Assembly: GCA_023387655.1 (NCBI GenBank)
Contig: JAEWHR010000093.1
Location: 1-12,740 of the forward strand
Reading direction: 5' to 3'
DNA: 12,740 bases
Source of the DNA: Bacillota bacterium
GTDB taxonomy: Bacteria; Bacillota; Clostridia; Lachnospirales; Lachnospiraceae
Shown here: one piece after another, positions 1-7,268 of the stretch
How the letters are laid out: each line of letters opens with the position of its first letter
How positions within the stretch are numbered: position 1 is the stretch's first letter
Notes under the pieces: generated by a model
What the model was told of the DNA's origin: nothing
Databases searched by the model: none
The model's input: only the letters and a program-made list of their open reading frames with translations
Position numbers and translations under genes: made by a program

Positions 1-470
1 GACCAAGTGCCGATCCATCTTTACGCATTTATCTCTATAATGGAAAGGAATTAACCTATGCTGGTGAAATTCCATCCTATGATTATAGTCTCAATAAAGA
101 TGGTTTTACTGCATTATGTGAATCATACCATATCCAAAGCTTCAGGGTACCTTTTTATTTTAAGTTAGAGAATGGACTTATAAAACAAATAGAACAAGAT
201 CTTTACCCACAAGGAAATACAGTTAAAGTCCTTCAAGACATTACATTATATGAAGATAACAATGAGAATACTTTAGGTATTACACTCACCGCCGGAAATG
301 AAGTAATCATCGTAGGAAGTGATTTAAAAGAGTGGGTCTATATAAAAGACATTAAGAGTGGAAACTTTGGATGGCTAAAGACCAAAGATGATGTAAACAA
401 TTGCTTATTACCTGATGGCAGAGCAGTTCCTGCAGTAGAAATATTTGAAGGTTTAGTTTTTTATGGTTAA
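1..470 (+). CDS. C-terminal part of an SH3-like-domain protein (5' end outside window)
   Basis: The frame is open from base 3 to the TAA at 468-470, giving 155 residues; the start lies before the window. The last ~85 residues look like a bacterial SH3 (SH3_3-type) module: a strand with 'LYEDNNENTLGITL', then 'AGNEVIIVGS', a 'WVYIK' strand and the closing 'GNFGWLKTKD' strand, which is the typical 'G.GWL' end of such domains. The preceding ~70 residues ('LRIYLYNGKELTYAGEIPSY') resemble a beta-rich repeat but I cannot name the family. Such domains usually bind cell-wall peptides or other ligands in exported proteins of Firmicutes, so a surface or secreted protein is likely, but the signal peptide would be outside the window. 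A hairpin terminator follows 21 bases after the stop. Confidence is high for coding, moderate for the SH3 call. Confidence 0.75.
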   Translation, partial: PSADPSLRIYLYNGKELTYAGEIPSYDYSLNKDGFTALCESYHIQSFRVPFYFKLENGLIKQIEQDLYPQGNTVKVLQDITLYEDNNENTLGITLTAGNEVIIVGSDLKEWVYIKDIKSGNFGWLKTKDDVNNCLLPDGRAVPAVEIFEGLVFYG

Positions 471-491
471 TACTGACGTATGAATTGTAAT

Positions 492-519
492 GAAAGGAGC
501 GTTTTATGACGCTCCTTTC
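492..519 (+). terminator. Hairpin terminator after the SH3-like gene
   Basis: A perfect 10-bp inverted repeat (GAAAGGAGCG at 492-501 and CGCTCCTTTC at 510-519) with an 8-base loop starts 21 bases after the stop codon. The following bases are only moderately U-rich (TTGTTCC), so it is a probable rather than textbook terminator. It could also stop minus-strand transcripts coming from the remnant at 532-708. Confidence 0.7.
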
Positions 520-531
520 TTGTTCCAACTA

Positions 532-708
532 TTAGCAGTTCTTAATAAAGTGCTCCCTATTTTTAGATATTCGTTGAACTGTGAGTAGTAAGAATAATAC
601 AGCTATACTTAAAGTGATTTTATTTCCTAATAAAACTTCATTGGAATACCCTCTAAGATAGCCAAATACTGGATCTAGCACTGCCGTAGGCTCGTCAACA
701 ATTATCAT
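532..708 (-). pseudogene. Decayed ABC-transporter remnant: Walker B/D-loop joined to a permease-like tail
   Basis: Read from ATG at 708, the frame opens with 'MIIVDEPTAVLDP', an unmistakable Walker B plus D-loop of an ABC ATPase. There is no Walker A, Q-loop or signature motif in front of it: the in-frame codons upstream do not resemble an ATPase. After 'LDP' the usual helical region and H-loop are missing. Instead comes 'GYSNEVLLGNKITL' and one hydrophobic segment ('SIAVLFLLLTV') ending in a short basic tail, which resembles the last transmembrane helix of an ABC-2-type permease. The simplest reading is a large internal deletion that fused the middle of an ATPase gene to the end of its permease gene, followed by decay. 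No clear ribosome binding site is visible. The ATPase part is seen directly; the permease origin of the tail is inference. Confidence 0.55.
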
Positions 709-794
709 TATAAAGTATACTTCCACTGGATTGGCAAACAATATGCTTGTATATAAAGTTTCGTCTAAATGAAAATAAGAAACGGGGTAATATT

Positions 795-980
795 ATGAAC
801 AACAAAGATCTAAATGCTAGTAATAAAAAAAATGCAGGAAAAGGAAATGGAAATTCAATAATTAGCCATAAAAGCAATGATAATCCTACCAAAGATTATG
901 TGAGTGGAGATGAATTTCCATCTTCAGCAAACCACAAATTTAATAAAAATACAAAGAATAATACAGAGAAATCAATATAA
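795..980 (+). CDS. Small Asn/Lys-rich hydrophilic protein, 61 aa, function unknown
   Basis: I do not recognise this family. The ATG at 795 is preferred over the upstream in-frame ATG at 747 because a weak GGGGT ribosome-binding-like stretch lies 7-8 bases before it; the 16 extra codons would come from A/T-rich spacer. The product is very hydrophilic, rich in Asn, Lys and Ser, has no Cys or Trp, no signal peptide and no membrane segment, and looks intrinsically disordered. This composition recalls small spore-core or spore-associated proteins of Firmicutes, but no specific motif supports that. A strong terminator follows 40 bases after the stop, which favours a real transcript. It is the only complete plus-strand gene in the window. 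It may also be a chance open frame in AT-rich DNA. Confidence 0.45.
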   Translation: MNNKDLNASNKKNAGKGNGNSIISHKSNDNPTKDYVSGDEFPSSANHKFNKNTKNNTEKSI

Positions 981-1019
981 AATTAAACCTAATTTTGTCA
1001 ATTACGATAGGTTAAGCAT

Positions 1020-1074
1020 AAAAATGGCATATCAAGAAAACAACTAAAATGTTAGTTTCTTGATATGCATTTTT
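1020..1074. terminator. Strong bidirectional terminator
   Basis: A perfect 13-bp inverted repeat (1027-1039 and 1056-1068, GCATATCAAGAAA and its complement) is flanked by AAAAAT on the left and ATTTTT on the right, which extend the stem around one bulged G at 1026. Either strand gives a stem followed by a U run, so it can end both the small plus-strand gene (stop 980) and the minus-strand ABC operon/MATE remnant coming from the other side. Confidence 0.85.
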
Positions 1075-1114
1075 ATAAAAATCTAAATATACAAAAGAAT
1101 AAATATATATATCT

Positions 1115-1270
1115 CTATACCACAAATTTCGTTGAAATAACATTATCTCTTTTTAATTTTCTAATAACTAAAAGATAAGCAGGAATCAAGATCATATCCG
1201 CTATAATCCAAGCAACTGGGCTAGCAAAGCATGCTGCAATATATCCAAACATTGGTACAAAAAACCAAGG
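1115..1270 (-). pseudogene. C-terminal fragment of a probable MATE-family efflux transporter
   Basis: The minus strand is open for 51 codons between a TAA at 1273-1271 and a TAG at 1117-1115. It encodes 'WFFVPMFGYIAACF', then 'ASPVAWIIADMILIPAYLL', then the basic tail 'VIRKLKRDNVISTKFVV'. A '.SP.AW..A....' helix followed by a charged tail is what the last transmembrane helix of clostridial MATE drug/sodium antiporters looks like. A whole MATE protein has about 450 residues and 12 helices, so some 400 residues are absent; the space upstream is taken by the ABC exporter gene. No ribosome binding site precedes the only internal ATG. I read it as a scrap left by a deletion or insertion. The protein-like character of the frame is clear; the family is a moderately confident inference. 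Confidence 0.5.
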
Positions 1271-1322
1271 TTAAAGAAAAGAAACTAAATCGATTTATAT
1301 ATAATTAAATATAAGATTTCCC

Positions 1323-3011
1323 CTAAATCTCTAATATTACATCTGCTCGTTTCAGAGTTGACTCCCTATGCGCAATCATGATTATGGTTCTTCCAATCAT
1401 CAAACGCTCTAAGGCTTCGTTCACCAATCTCTCTGACTCATTATCAAGGGCTGAGGTTGCCTCGTCAAGAATCAAAACTGGCGCATTCTTAAGAATTGCT
1501 CTAGCAATTGCAATTCTTTGCTTTTCACCACCAGATAGCTTATTCCCTCGTTCACCGGCTTTTGTTTCATAACCTTTTTCTTGATTTATGATAAAATCAT
1601 GTGCATTTGCTGCTTTTGCAGCCTCATAGATTTCTTCCATCGTTGCACCTGGCTTACCATATCCTATATTCTCTGCAATACTTACGTCATATAGGTAGGG
1701 TTCTTGTGGTACATAGCCAATCATACTTCGGATTTCGCTTAGCGACATCTCACTAAATGGCCTGCCATCTATGCTTATATTTCCCTTCTGAATCGGATAG
1801 AAACCAAGCAAAATCTTTGCAACTGTACTCTTTCCCTTGCCAGACTCGCCCTTTAACGCCACTGTACTACCTTTTTCAATGTGTAAATTAAATCCTTTTA
1901 ATACTGGCATACCTTCCTCATAAGAAAAATCCACATCCTCCATTTCAATAAAACCATTCCCAACAGATTTACCTACCTTGGTATAATTTACTGGTTCCTC
2001 CTTAGAATCTAAGAAATCAAAAACTTTCTGTCCATTGGTCAAAGAGTTCGCCATCGACGGTATATAAATACCAATCTGTAAAAAATTCCAACTCATAGAA
2101 CCATACATAAGATAGATGGCCGCCAGCTTATCTATTGTTGTTATTCCCAAGCTAACAAAAAAGATAGAGAGTGCAATGAATACCAGCGAACTAAGTAAAT
2201 TAAAGCATTCATTCAGGCTTTCAAGACCAGCGGATAACAGATTCATCTTTTTTTGCCCTATTTTAAATCTATCATTATCCTCAACATATTGATCTACTAA
2301 CTTTTTATCTAAGGAAAATATTTTAACAAGATCCATTCCCGATAAAATATTAGACAGTCGTTCAGTTAGCGACGTATGGGAATCTGACAGTTCTTTACTG
2401 ACTTTTTTCATTGGTTTTAAAAATAACCCATTCACTATTAACGTAACGACACTCACGGAAAGTAAGCAGGATGTAACTTGCCAGCTTAACGAAAACATTG
2501 GTACCAAATAGAAGATAACCATTAGACATGGCATTAAAATTCGTCGAAAGCGTGAACCATATACGTCCTCTGTCCTCCCACAGTCATACATCAGCTTAGA
2601 CATAAATTCACCGCTGTGTGTATTCTCATAATAGTGAAATGGTAAACGCATAGCCTTATTAAGCATAGCTTTTTGCAGATTTGCGCAACCTTTTTTTGCT
2701 TGAATCGTATAGTTGTAAAAGCTTACTGAGTAAACCAAAAGAGCTCCTAAGCCCTGTGCTATATTAAGAAGTACCATAGATAATAGTCCTTCATAGGATC
2801 CTGTCTGTGCCATCTGAATAATATTTTTAAGTAAAAAAGCAATGATTATACTAAATCCAGACATAGATAAACTCATTGCGACAATGGACACTAAATAAAT
2901 GAAAAATCCACCTTTCATCATCTTTAATAACCGCAATAACACTTTTCCATTCGTCCTGCTTTCTTTTCCTTCATTACAACACTCATAGATAAGCTGATCA
3001 CTGATGCTCAT
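1323..3011 (-). CDS. ABC exporter half-transporter (TMD-NBD fusion), second subunit of a heterodimer, C-terminus short
   Basis: Product of 562 residues: an N-terminal type IV exporter membrane domain of about six helices (residues ~35-330) and a nucleotide-binding domain (~355-562). Visible motifs are Walker A GESGKGKST (388-396), Q-loop 'YVPQEPYL', signature LSGGE (492-496), Walker B 'VLILDEATSALD' with the catalytic Glu, and H-loop His548. The start at 3011 is chosen because AGGGGGTGG lies just upstream; longer in-frame starts would lie inside the preceding gene. It overlaps that gene by 14 bp, so translation is probably coupled and the two products should pair as one multidrug or peptide exporter in the cytoplasmic membrane. 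The protein ends at 'ADVILEI', only 14 residues after the H-loop; relatives normally continue about 25 more residues ('DGRIVE.G.H.EL'). Essential motifs are retained, so it may still work. The substrate cannot be told from sequence. Confidence 0.9.
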   Translation of the reverse strand: MSISDQLIYECCNEGKESRTNGKVLLRLLKMMKGGFFIYLVSIVAMSLSMSGFSIIIAFLLKNIIQMAQTGSYEGLLSMVLLNIAQGLGALLVYSVSFYNYTIQAKKGCANLQKAMLNKAMRLPFHYYENTHSGEFMSKLMYDCGRTEDVYGSRFRRILMPCLMVIFYLVPMFSLSWQVTSCLLSVSVVTLIVNGLFLKPMKKVSKELSDSHTSLTERLSNILSGMDLVKIFSLDKKLVDQYVEDNDRFKIGQKKMNLLSAGLESLNECFNLLSSLVFIALSIFFVSLGITTIDKLAAIYLMYGSMSWNFLQIGIYIPSMANSLTNGQKVFDFLDSKEEPVNYTKVGKSVGNGFIEMEDVDFSYEEGMPVLKGFNLHIEKGSTVALKGESGKGKSTVAKILLGFYPIQKGNISIDGRPFSEMSLSEIRSMIGYVPQEPYLYDVSIAENIGYGKPGATMEEIYEAAKAANAHDFIINQEKGYETKAGERGNKLSGGEKQRIAIARAILKNAPVLILDEATSALDNESERLVNEALERLMIGRTIIMIAHRESTLKRADVILEI

Positions 3012-4842
3012 ATGCTGCCACCCCCTGATACGTTCCTTGCATCTGTTCTTCCTTCTCCTTCTTGCCCTTGTGATTTCTTTTGTATTCCTCGTTTGCCACT
3101 TCATTTTCTTTCCGATACAAACTTTGATATACAATACCGTTAGCAAGCAATTCCTTATGTGTCCCACTTTCTACAATTCTTCCTTGATCGAAAACAAATA
3201 TAACATCAGCATGTTCAATGGTACTTAATCTGTGCGCAATTGTAAGCACCGTTTTACCAACTGAGATTCTATCAAGGGCTTCTTGAATCAGTTTTTCTGT
3301 CTCCACATCTACGGCAGAAGTAGGCTCATCTAGTAATAAGATAGGAGCGTCTTTTAAGAAGGCCCTTGCAATCGATATCCGTTGTCGTTGTCCACCAGAC
3401 AATTTTGCCCCTCGTTCTCCTACTTGCGTATCATATCCATTCGGAAGTCCCATAATAAAGTCATGGATATTCGCGTTTTTACTGGCACTTATTACTTCCT
3501 CTCTAGTTGATCCTTCCCTACCATAAGCAATATTTTCAGCAATAGATCCTGAAAATAAAAATACATTTTGGGATACCAACGCCATCTGACTTCTTAACGC
3601 TTTAACATCCCATTCTTCATACGTATGACCGTATAATTGATATGTACCATTCTTTGGAAGATAAAAACCACATAAAATTCTAAATATTGTTGACTTACCT
3701 CCACCGGATGCACCTACGAAAGCTACTTGCTTACCATGTTCAATTCTCATATTTAGGTTTTGAAAAATTCTACGTTCTCCATCGTATGAAAAATCAATAT
3801 TCGCAAGCTCAATGATAGGTTCTCCTGAAACCGGTGAAAAGACACCCGTTCCACTTACTTCATCTGGCTCTTTTATTATCTCATCAATTCTTTGAAATGA
3901 AATCCACTGCTCCCTAATTGCATTGATGATTCCCGGAATCTCGCCAAATGGATGTACAATCTGATCTAAAAGCATAACAAATGCAAGCAATGATCCTACT
4001 GTCAAGCTTCCATTTAAAACTTCATATAGAGCAAAAAGATAACAAATAATCCTTGGAATCCAACGAATGATGTTTCCTAACATCTGAGAAATGGCACCTA
4101 TTTTAGTTCTTGTATATTCATTCTCAAGAATTTCATATACCACATTATGAATTCGTTTTTCTATTTCTATGTATAAATTATAACTTCTCCCTACTATCAT
4201 CCCATTAAATGCATCTAGTGCCGTATTCTCTAGATCATCGTATAGCATCCTTCGATTTCCTGTTAACTTTCCCATCTTCTTTGAAAGAATATTCGCTAAC
4301 CACAAAAGCAATGGATAGCTTATAACAGTCACCAAAAACAGTTTAGCATTCATAGTAAAGATATAAATACTCACCGTAAGAATCGTGATTAATCCCACGA
4401 TAAACTCTGGAATCACTTCTGAAAATAGCCCCTCCACCTGGTATACATCAGCTATCAATTTGTTCATAAGGGTTCCGGTCCCTGTCTGATCAAAATAGCT
4501 GTACTGTAAACGAACCAGCTTTTTCGTTGTCATATTCTTGATTGCTGTTTGTACATTGATACTAAAAGTATTCTTCATGATACTTTTCATAAAGGCTGCC
4601 AAAGTACCGATAGCCGTAAGTAATAAAAATGGCATGATTAATTCCGACAAGATAATCTGTTCTCCTGCAAACAAATTATCTGTAGCACTAGCAATCCGCC
4701 TGCTTCCACTCACAACTACCTGTGTCAAGATATAGGACATAACAATATAAATCATAAATAAATACCAATACCGTTTTACAGGCTCAAGTAGGCTTTCTCC
4801 TTTTGTGTTGCTGTTTTTTTTACGTTCTTCTGTTCTCTTCAC
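2998..4842 (-). CDS. ABC exporter half-transporter (TMD-NBD fusion), first subunit of a heterodimer
   Basis: Product of 614 residues. The start is GTG at 4842, with AAGGGGAG 9 bases upstream. A basic N-terminus leads into about six transmembrane helices (~25-315) and a nucleotide-binding domain (~340-580) with Walker A GASGGGKST (377-385), Q-loop 'ALVSQNVFLF', signature LSGGQ (481-485), Walker B 'ILLLDEPTSAVD', and H-loop His537. It also keeps the full 'GRIVESGTHKELL' C-terminal segment that its partner lacks. A highly charged tail of ~35 residues (Lys/Glu-rich) follows. Both subunits of this pair have a Glu after Walker B and intact signatures, so neither ATP site looks obviously degenerate, unlike many heterodimeric exporters. 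The pair resembles the BmrCD/LmrCD/EfrAB class of drug exporters. It overlaps the downstream gene by 14 bp. A promoter is proposed at 4880-4909. Confidence 0.92.
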   Translation of the reverse strand: MKRTEERKKNSNTKGESLLEPVKRYWYLFMIYIVMSYILTQVVVSGSRRIASATDNLFAGEQIILSELIMPFLLLTAIGTLAAFMKSIMKNTFSINVQTAIKNMTTKKLVRLQYSYFDQTGTGTLMNKLIADVYQVEGLFSEVIPEFIVGLITILTVSIYIFTMNAKLFLVTVISYPLLLWLANILSKKMGKLTGNRRMLYDDLENTALDAFNGMIVGRSYNLYIEIEKRIHNVVYEILENEYTRTKIGAISQMLGNIIRWIPRIICYLFALYEVLNGSLTVGSLLAFVMLLDQIVHPFGEIPGIINAIREQWISFQRIDEIIKEPDEVSGTGVFSPVSGEPIIELANIDFSYDGERRIFQNLNMRIEHGKQVAFVGASGGGKSTIFRILCGFYLPKNGTYQLYGHTYEEWDVKALRSQMALVSQNVFLFSGSIAENIAYGREGSTREEVISASKNANIHDFIMGLPNGYDTQVGERGAKLSGGQRQRISIARAFLKDAPILLLDEPTSAVDVETEKLIQEALDRISVGKTVLTIAHRLSTIEHADVIFVFDQGRIVESGTHKELLANGIVYQSLYRKENEVANEEYKRNHKGKKEKEEQMQGTYQGVAAYEHQ

Positions 4843-4879
4843 TTGTCTCTTCTCCCCTTAATAATAAATCATCCTATAC

Positions 4880-4909
4880 ATACTATTAGATTTTCTCTCT
4901 CTTAGTCAA
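4880..4909 (-). promoter_or_regulatory. Possible sigma-A promoter of the ABC exporter operon
   Basis: On the minus strand TTGACT (4909-4904) is separated by 18 bases from TAGTAT (4885-4880), which matches the -10 consensus at 4 of 6 positions. It lies about 40 bases before the GTG start and downstream of the paired hairpins at 4973-5036. It is plausible by position; the -10 is weak. Confidence 0.4.
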
Positions 4910-4972
4910 AGCAGATATTCGCAATCCGCTTACGCTACCAGCTCATAACCTCATTGCCACTACGTAGCATTT

Positions 4973-5040
4973 TAGCAGGAGCTTGAACTCCTGCTACAGG
5001 CAAGTCATTATCCCCGCTTACAAAAGCGGGGGACTTCCCT
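4973..5040. other. Paired structured hairpins, possible IS200/IS605 right end (omega-RNA-like) remnant
   Basis: Between the ABC-F gene and the exporter operon lie two GC-rich hairpins in otherwise AT-rich DNA. The first has a perfect 9-bp stem (TAGCAGGAG at 4973-4981 with its complement at 4988-4996). The second has an 8-bp CCCCGCTT/AAGCGGGG stem (5012-5019 and 5024-5031, loop ACAA). An outer AAGTC (5002-5006) pairs with GACTT (5032-5036) around a five-base bulge, with a further GG/CC outside. This compound hairpin resembles the ends of IS200/IS605 elements, where it is also the 3' scaffold of the TnpB guide RNA. No tnpA or tnpB coding trace is visible in the flanks. The pair may instead serve simply as the terminator of the ABC-F gene, although no U run follows on the minus strand. 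The structures are seen; the mobile-element origin is inference. Confidence 0.4.
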
Positions 5041-5052
5041 AATGTGGTTAAA

Positions 5053-6978
5053 TTAAACTAAACCAGACCACTCCATCAGCAAATCATTTAAAATCTGCTC
5101 TTCTTTATTAATATTTTCTTGAAGTTCGCTAAGCTTTTGATAATCCGTAGCTATTTCAGAATCGCTGAACTTTAGTTTTAGTTTGTTGATTTTTTCTTCT
5201 ATATCAGATATTTCATTTTCAACTTGAACTAATCTCCGTTCTCGCTTTGCTTTTTCCTTCCCACTAAGATAAAATCTCTGATCAGCTGTCATTGTTTTTT
5301 CTTCACAAGCTTCGTTCTCTGATAATTCTTCTCTCCTATCATTTCTTAAATTGACTGTGTTGCTTAATAAATTCTTTTCTTTTCTCTCATGATATTCCTC
5401 ATAACCATATGGATAATAATTGACCTCACCATTCTCAAAAATAAGTAGACTATCCGCCACATTACGTACAAAATAACGATCATGGGATACAAAAAGAAGA
5501 GTTCCCTGATAGCTTTTTAGCATCGTTTCTAGCATTTCTTTTCCTATCATATCCAAATGATTGGTTGGTTCATCAAGAATCATAAGATTCGCCTGGCGTT
5601 TCATTAACTTTGCCAGTGAAAGTCGAACTTTCTCTCCTCCCGAAAGCTGACTTAAAGGTTGAAATACATCATCACCAGTAAATAAGAAATTTCCCAATAT
5701 GGTTCTTACTTCTGTTTGTGTTAGGGTTTCATATGCATCCCAAAACTCATCAATCACGTTTTTACTCTCATCTAGATTTAGAAGTTCCTGATCAAAATAA
5801 ACTCTGTCTACATCTCTTCCAAACTTAAACGTTCCTCCAAGTACTTCTATCTGTCCAACAATTGACTTTAATAAGGTTGATTTTCCCTTCCCATTCTCAC
5901 CAATCACTGCAAGCTTTTGCCCCTTTTTTAAATCAAGAGAAACACTAGCTAGCACATCTTCATAGCCTATCTTTAATTCTTTCACCATCAGAACTTCTTT
6001 ACCAGATTCTTTGTTTGGCTGAAGCTTTGCATGCATAGCTCTTGTATCAAAACGCATTGGTTTTGGAATTTTCACCATATGTTCAATCTGCATTTGTTTA
6101 GAACGTGTCATAGATACCTTGGTTGGTGTATTCTTCCATTTTTCAATAAATACTGTTAATCTTTTAATTTCTTCTTGCTGGGCTTCATAATCTTTACATA
6201 GTTTCTCGTAATCGAGATGCTTGCGTTCTAAAAATGCGGTATAATTACCAGGATATCGTTTCATTTTTTTGTGCTCAATCTCATAAGTAACATCCACAAT
6301 TCTATCTAAGAACATACGATCATGAGAAACAATAACCACGGCATGATTATACTTTTTTAGATATCCTTCCAACCATTCAATCATTGGCATATCAAGGTGA
6401 TTGGTTGGCTCATCAAGCAACATAATATCTGGCTTACTAAGAAGTAATTTCACAAATGCGATTCTGGTCTTTTGTCCACCTGAAAAAGTTAGAATTTGAC
6501 GGTCTAAATCTGATAGTTCAAAACCAAATTTCGTAAAAATCTGCTCCATCTCATATTGATAGGTATAACCACCAAGTCTTTCAAAGTGATCAGAGGCTTT
6601 CGCATATTGTTCCAGTAATTTATCACTCGCCTCAACTTCCATAAGTCTCGTTAACTCGCTCATCCTGTCTCGTAAAGCAAAAATTTTCTCATACACTTTT
6701 TGTAGTTCTTCTCTAACTGTAATGGTTTCTTTTTCAAAACTTATCTGCTCCAAATATCCAATACTAGGTTCTCCATCTGCTTGTATGAAGAACTCTTCAT
6801 CACTATCTAAATTATCTACCTCAAGTTTACCTGCAATCACTTTTAGTAAGGTTGTTTTCCCACAACCATTTCTTCCTACAATTGCAATCTTTTCTGTATT
6901 TTTAATTTCCATAGAAACACCCTCTAATAATCTGTTTCCTGGATATCCTATTATTGCATTCTTCATCTGATAAACCAT
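5053..6978 (-). CDS. ABC-F ATPase, probable antibiotic-resistance ribosome protection type
   Basis: Product of 641 residues with two ABC domains and no membrane segments, as in the ABC-F family. These soluble ATPases bind the ribosomal E site and either regulate translation or displace drugs from the peptidyl-transferase centre. Domain 1: Walker A GRNGCGKT (35-42), signature FSGGQ (165-169), Walker B 'IMLLDEPTNHLD', switch His219. A helical, basic inter-domain linker (~235-325) would reach toward the peptidyl-transferase centre. Domain 2: GENGKGKS (360-367), LSGGE (445-449), 'LMILDEPTNHLD', His499. A C-terminal extension (~535-641) ends in a charged coiled coil. ATG at 6978 has AGGAG nine bases upstream. 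A resistance role is favoured over a housekeeping one because an intrinsic terminator and a leader peptide precede the gene, as in drug-inducible ABC-F genes. Which drugs are affected cannot be told from the sequence. Confidence 0.85.
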   Translation of the reverse strand: MVYQMKNAIIGYPGNRLLEGVSMEIKNTEKIAIVGRNGCGKTTLLKVIAGKLEVDNLDSDEEFFIQADGEPSIGYLEQISFEKETITVREELQKVYEKIFALRDRMSELTRLMEVEASDKLLEQYAKASDHFERLGGYTYQYEMEQIFTKFGFELSDLDRQILTFSGGQKTRIAFVKLLLSKPDIMLLDEPTNHLDMPMIEWLEGYLKKYNHAVVIVSHDRMFLDRIVDVTYEIEHKKMKRYPGNYTAFLERKHLDYEKLCKDYEAQQEEIKRLTVFIEKWKNTPTKVSMTRSKQMQIEHMVKIPKPMRFDTRAMHAKLQPNKESGKEVLMVKELKIGYEDVLASVSLDLKKGQKLAVIGENGKGKSTLLKSIVGQIEVLGGTFKFGRDVDRVYFDQELLNLDESKNVIDEFWDAYETLTQTEVRTILGNFLFTGDDVFQPLSQLSGGEKVRLSLAKLMKRQANLMILDEPTNHLDMIGKEMLETMLKSYQGTLLFVSHDRYFVRNVADSLLIFENGEVNYYPYGYEEYHERKEKNLLSNTVNLRNDRREELSENEACEEKTMTADQRFYLSGKEKAKRERRLVQVENEISDIEEKINKLKLKFSDSEIATDYQKLSELQENINKEEQILNDLLMEWSGLV

Positions 6979-7005
6979 ATCTTCATTCTCCTATCAACTA
7001 ATAAT

Positions 7006-7034
7006 AAAAAAACCTTTTCCATGTTTGGAAAAGG
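7006..7034 (-). terminator. Attenuator terminator in the ABC-F leader
   Basis: On the minus strand GGAAAAGG/CCTTTTCC arms (7013-7020 and 7027-7034, plus one inner A-T pair, TGTT/AACA loop) are followed directly by seven U (complement of 7006-7012). This textbook intrinsic terminator lies only about 28 bases before the ABC-F start and upstream of its ribosome binding site, so transcripts would end before the gene unless it is prevented from folding. Confidence 0.85.
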
Positions 7035-7162
7035 TCTAATAAACATATAAATACATGCAGAAATAAAGTATATGATTCACCTAACAGATTTTAACTGTAA
7101 GTTACTATATCATACACGATTTTTAAAGTTTCCCTAAAGCAATGTAATTTATGTGTCTACGA

Positions 7163-7220
7163 TTTTCCACAACAATTAACCATGTATATAGCATGGTTTT
7201 AAACAATTATTTAGTTGTTT
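7163..7220 (-). promoter_or_regulatory. Leader hairpins and candidate antiterminator of the ABC-F attenuator
   Basis: Directly after the leader ORF the minus-strand RNA can form two hairpins: AAACAA/TTGTTT (7215-7220 with 7201-7206) and AACCATG/CATGGTT (7192-7198 with 7178-7184, 7-base loop). The next segment contains TGGAAAA (7169-7163), which is perfectly complementary to TTTTCCA in the 5' arm of the terminator (7032-7026), and is preceded by GTTG that can add pairs. It is thus a candidate antiterminator strand. The left arm AAACAA can also pair with the later TTGTTG, giving a switch between folds. Complementarity is seen; the switching order is inferred. Confidence 0.5.
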
Positions 7221-7223
7221 CGA

Positions 7224-7241
7224 TCACAGACAACGCTTCAT
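7224..7241 (-). CDS. Five-codon leader peptide ORF (MKRCL) upstream of the ABC-F gene
   Basis: ATG at 7241 reads Met-Lys-Arg-Cys-Leu and stops at TGA (7226-7224). AGAGAGG (7255-7249) sits seven bases before the ATG, a far better ribosome binding site than chance would usually offer in this AT-rich leader. It begins about 20 bases after the proposed transcription start and immediately before the alternative hairpins. In drug-inducible ABC-F and erm genes, a ribosome stalled by the antibiotic on such a short ORF changes the downstream RNA fold, so this is the natural sensor candidate. A second frame (GTG near 7080, 14 codons, ending at the terminator) has no ribosome binding site and is less convincing. 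Confidence 0.55.
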   Translation of the reverse strand: MKRCL

Positions 7242-7268
7242 TGGAATGCCTCTCTTTACGTATATTTC

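Noticed and set aside
695..892. Minus-strand frame of 65 codons with hydrophobic stretches.
   Set aside because: It is antisense to the small Asn/Lys-rich frame; its Phe/Leu-rich composition is the mirror of AAA/AAT codons. No start site signals.
3012..3167. A 52-codon N-terminal extension of the second exporter subunit.
   Set aside because: It would lie inside the first subunit gene, is Arg/Lys-rich and unlike any exporter N-terminus, while the start at 3011 has a strong ribosome binding site and a 14-bp coupled overlap.
4973..5036. CRISPR-like repeats suggested by the paired hairpins.
   Set aside because: The two stems differ in sequence and there is no series of equal repeats with spacers.
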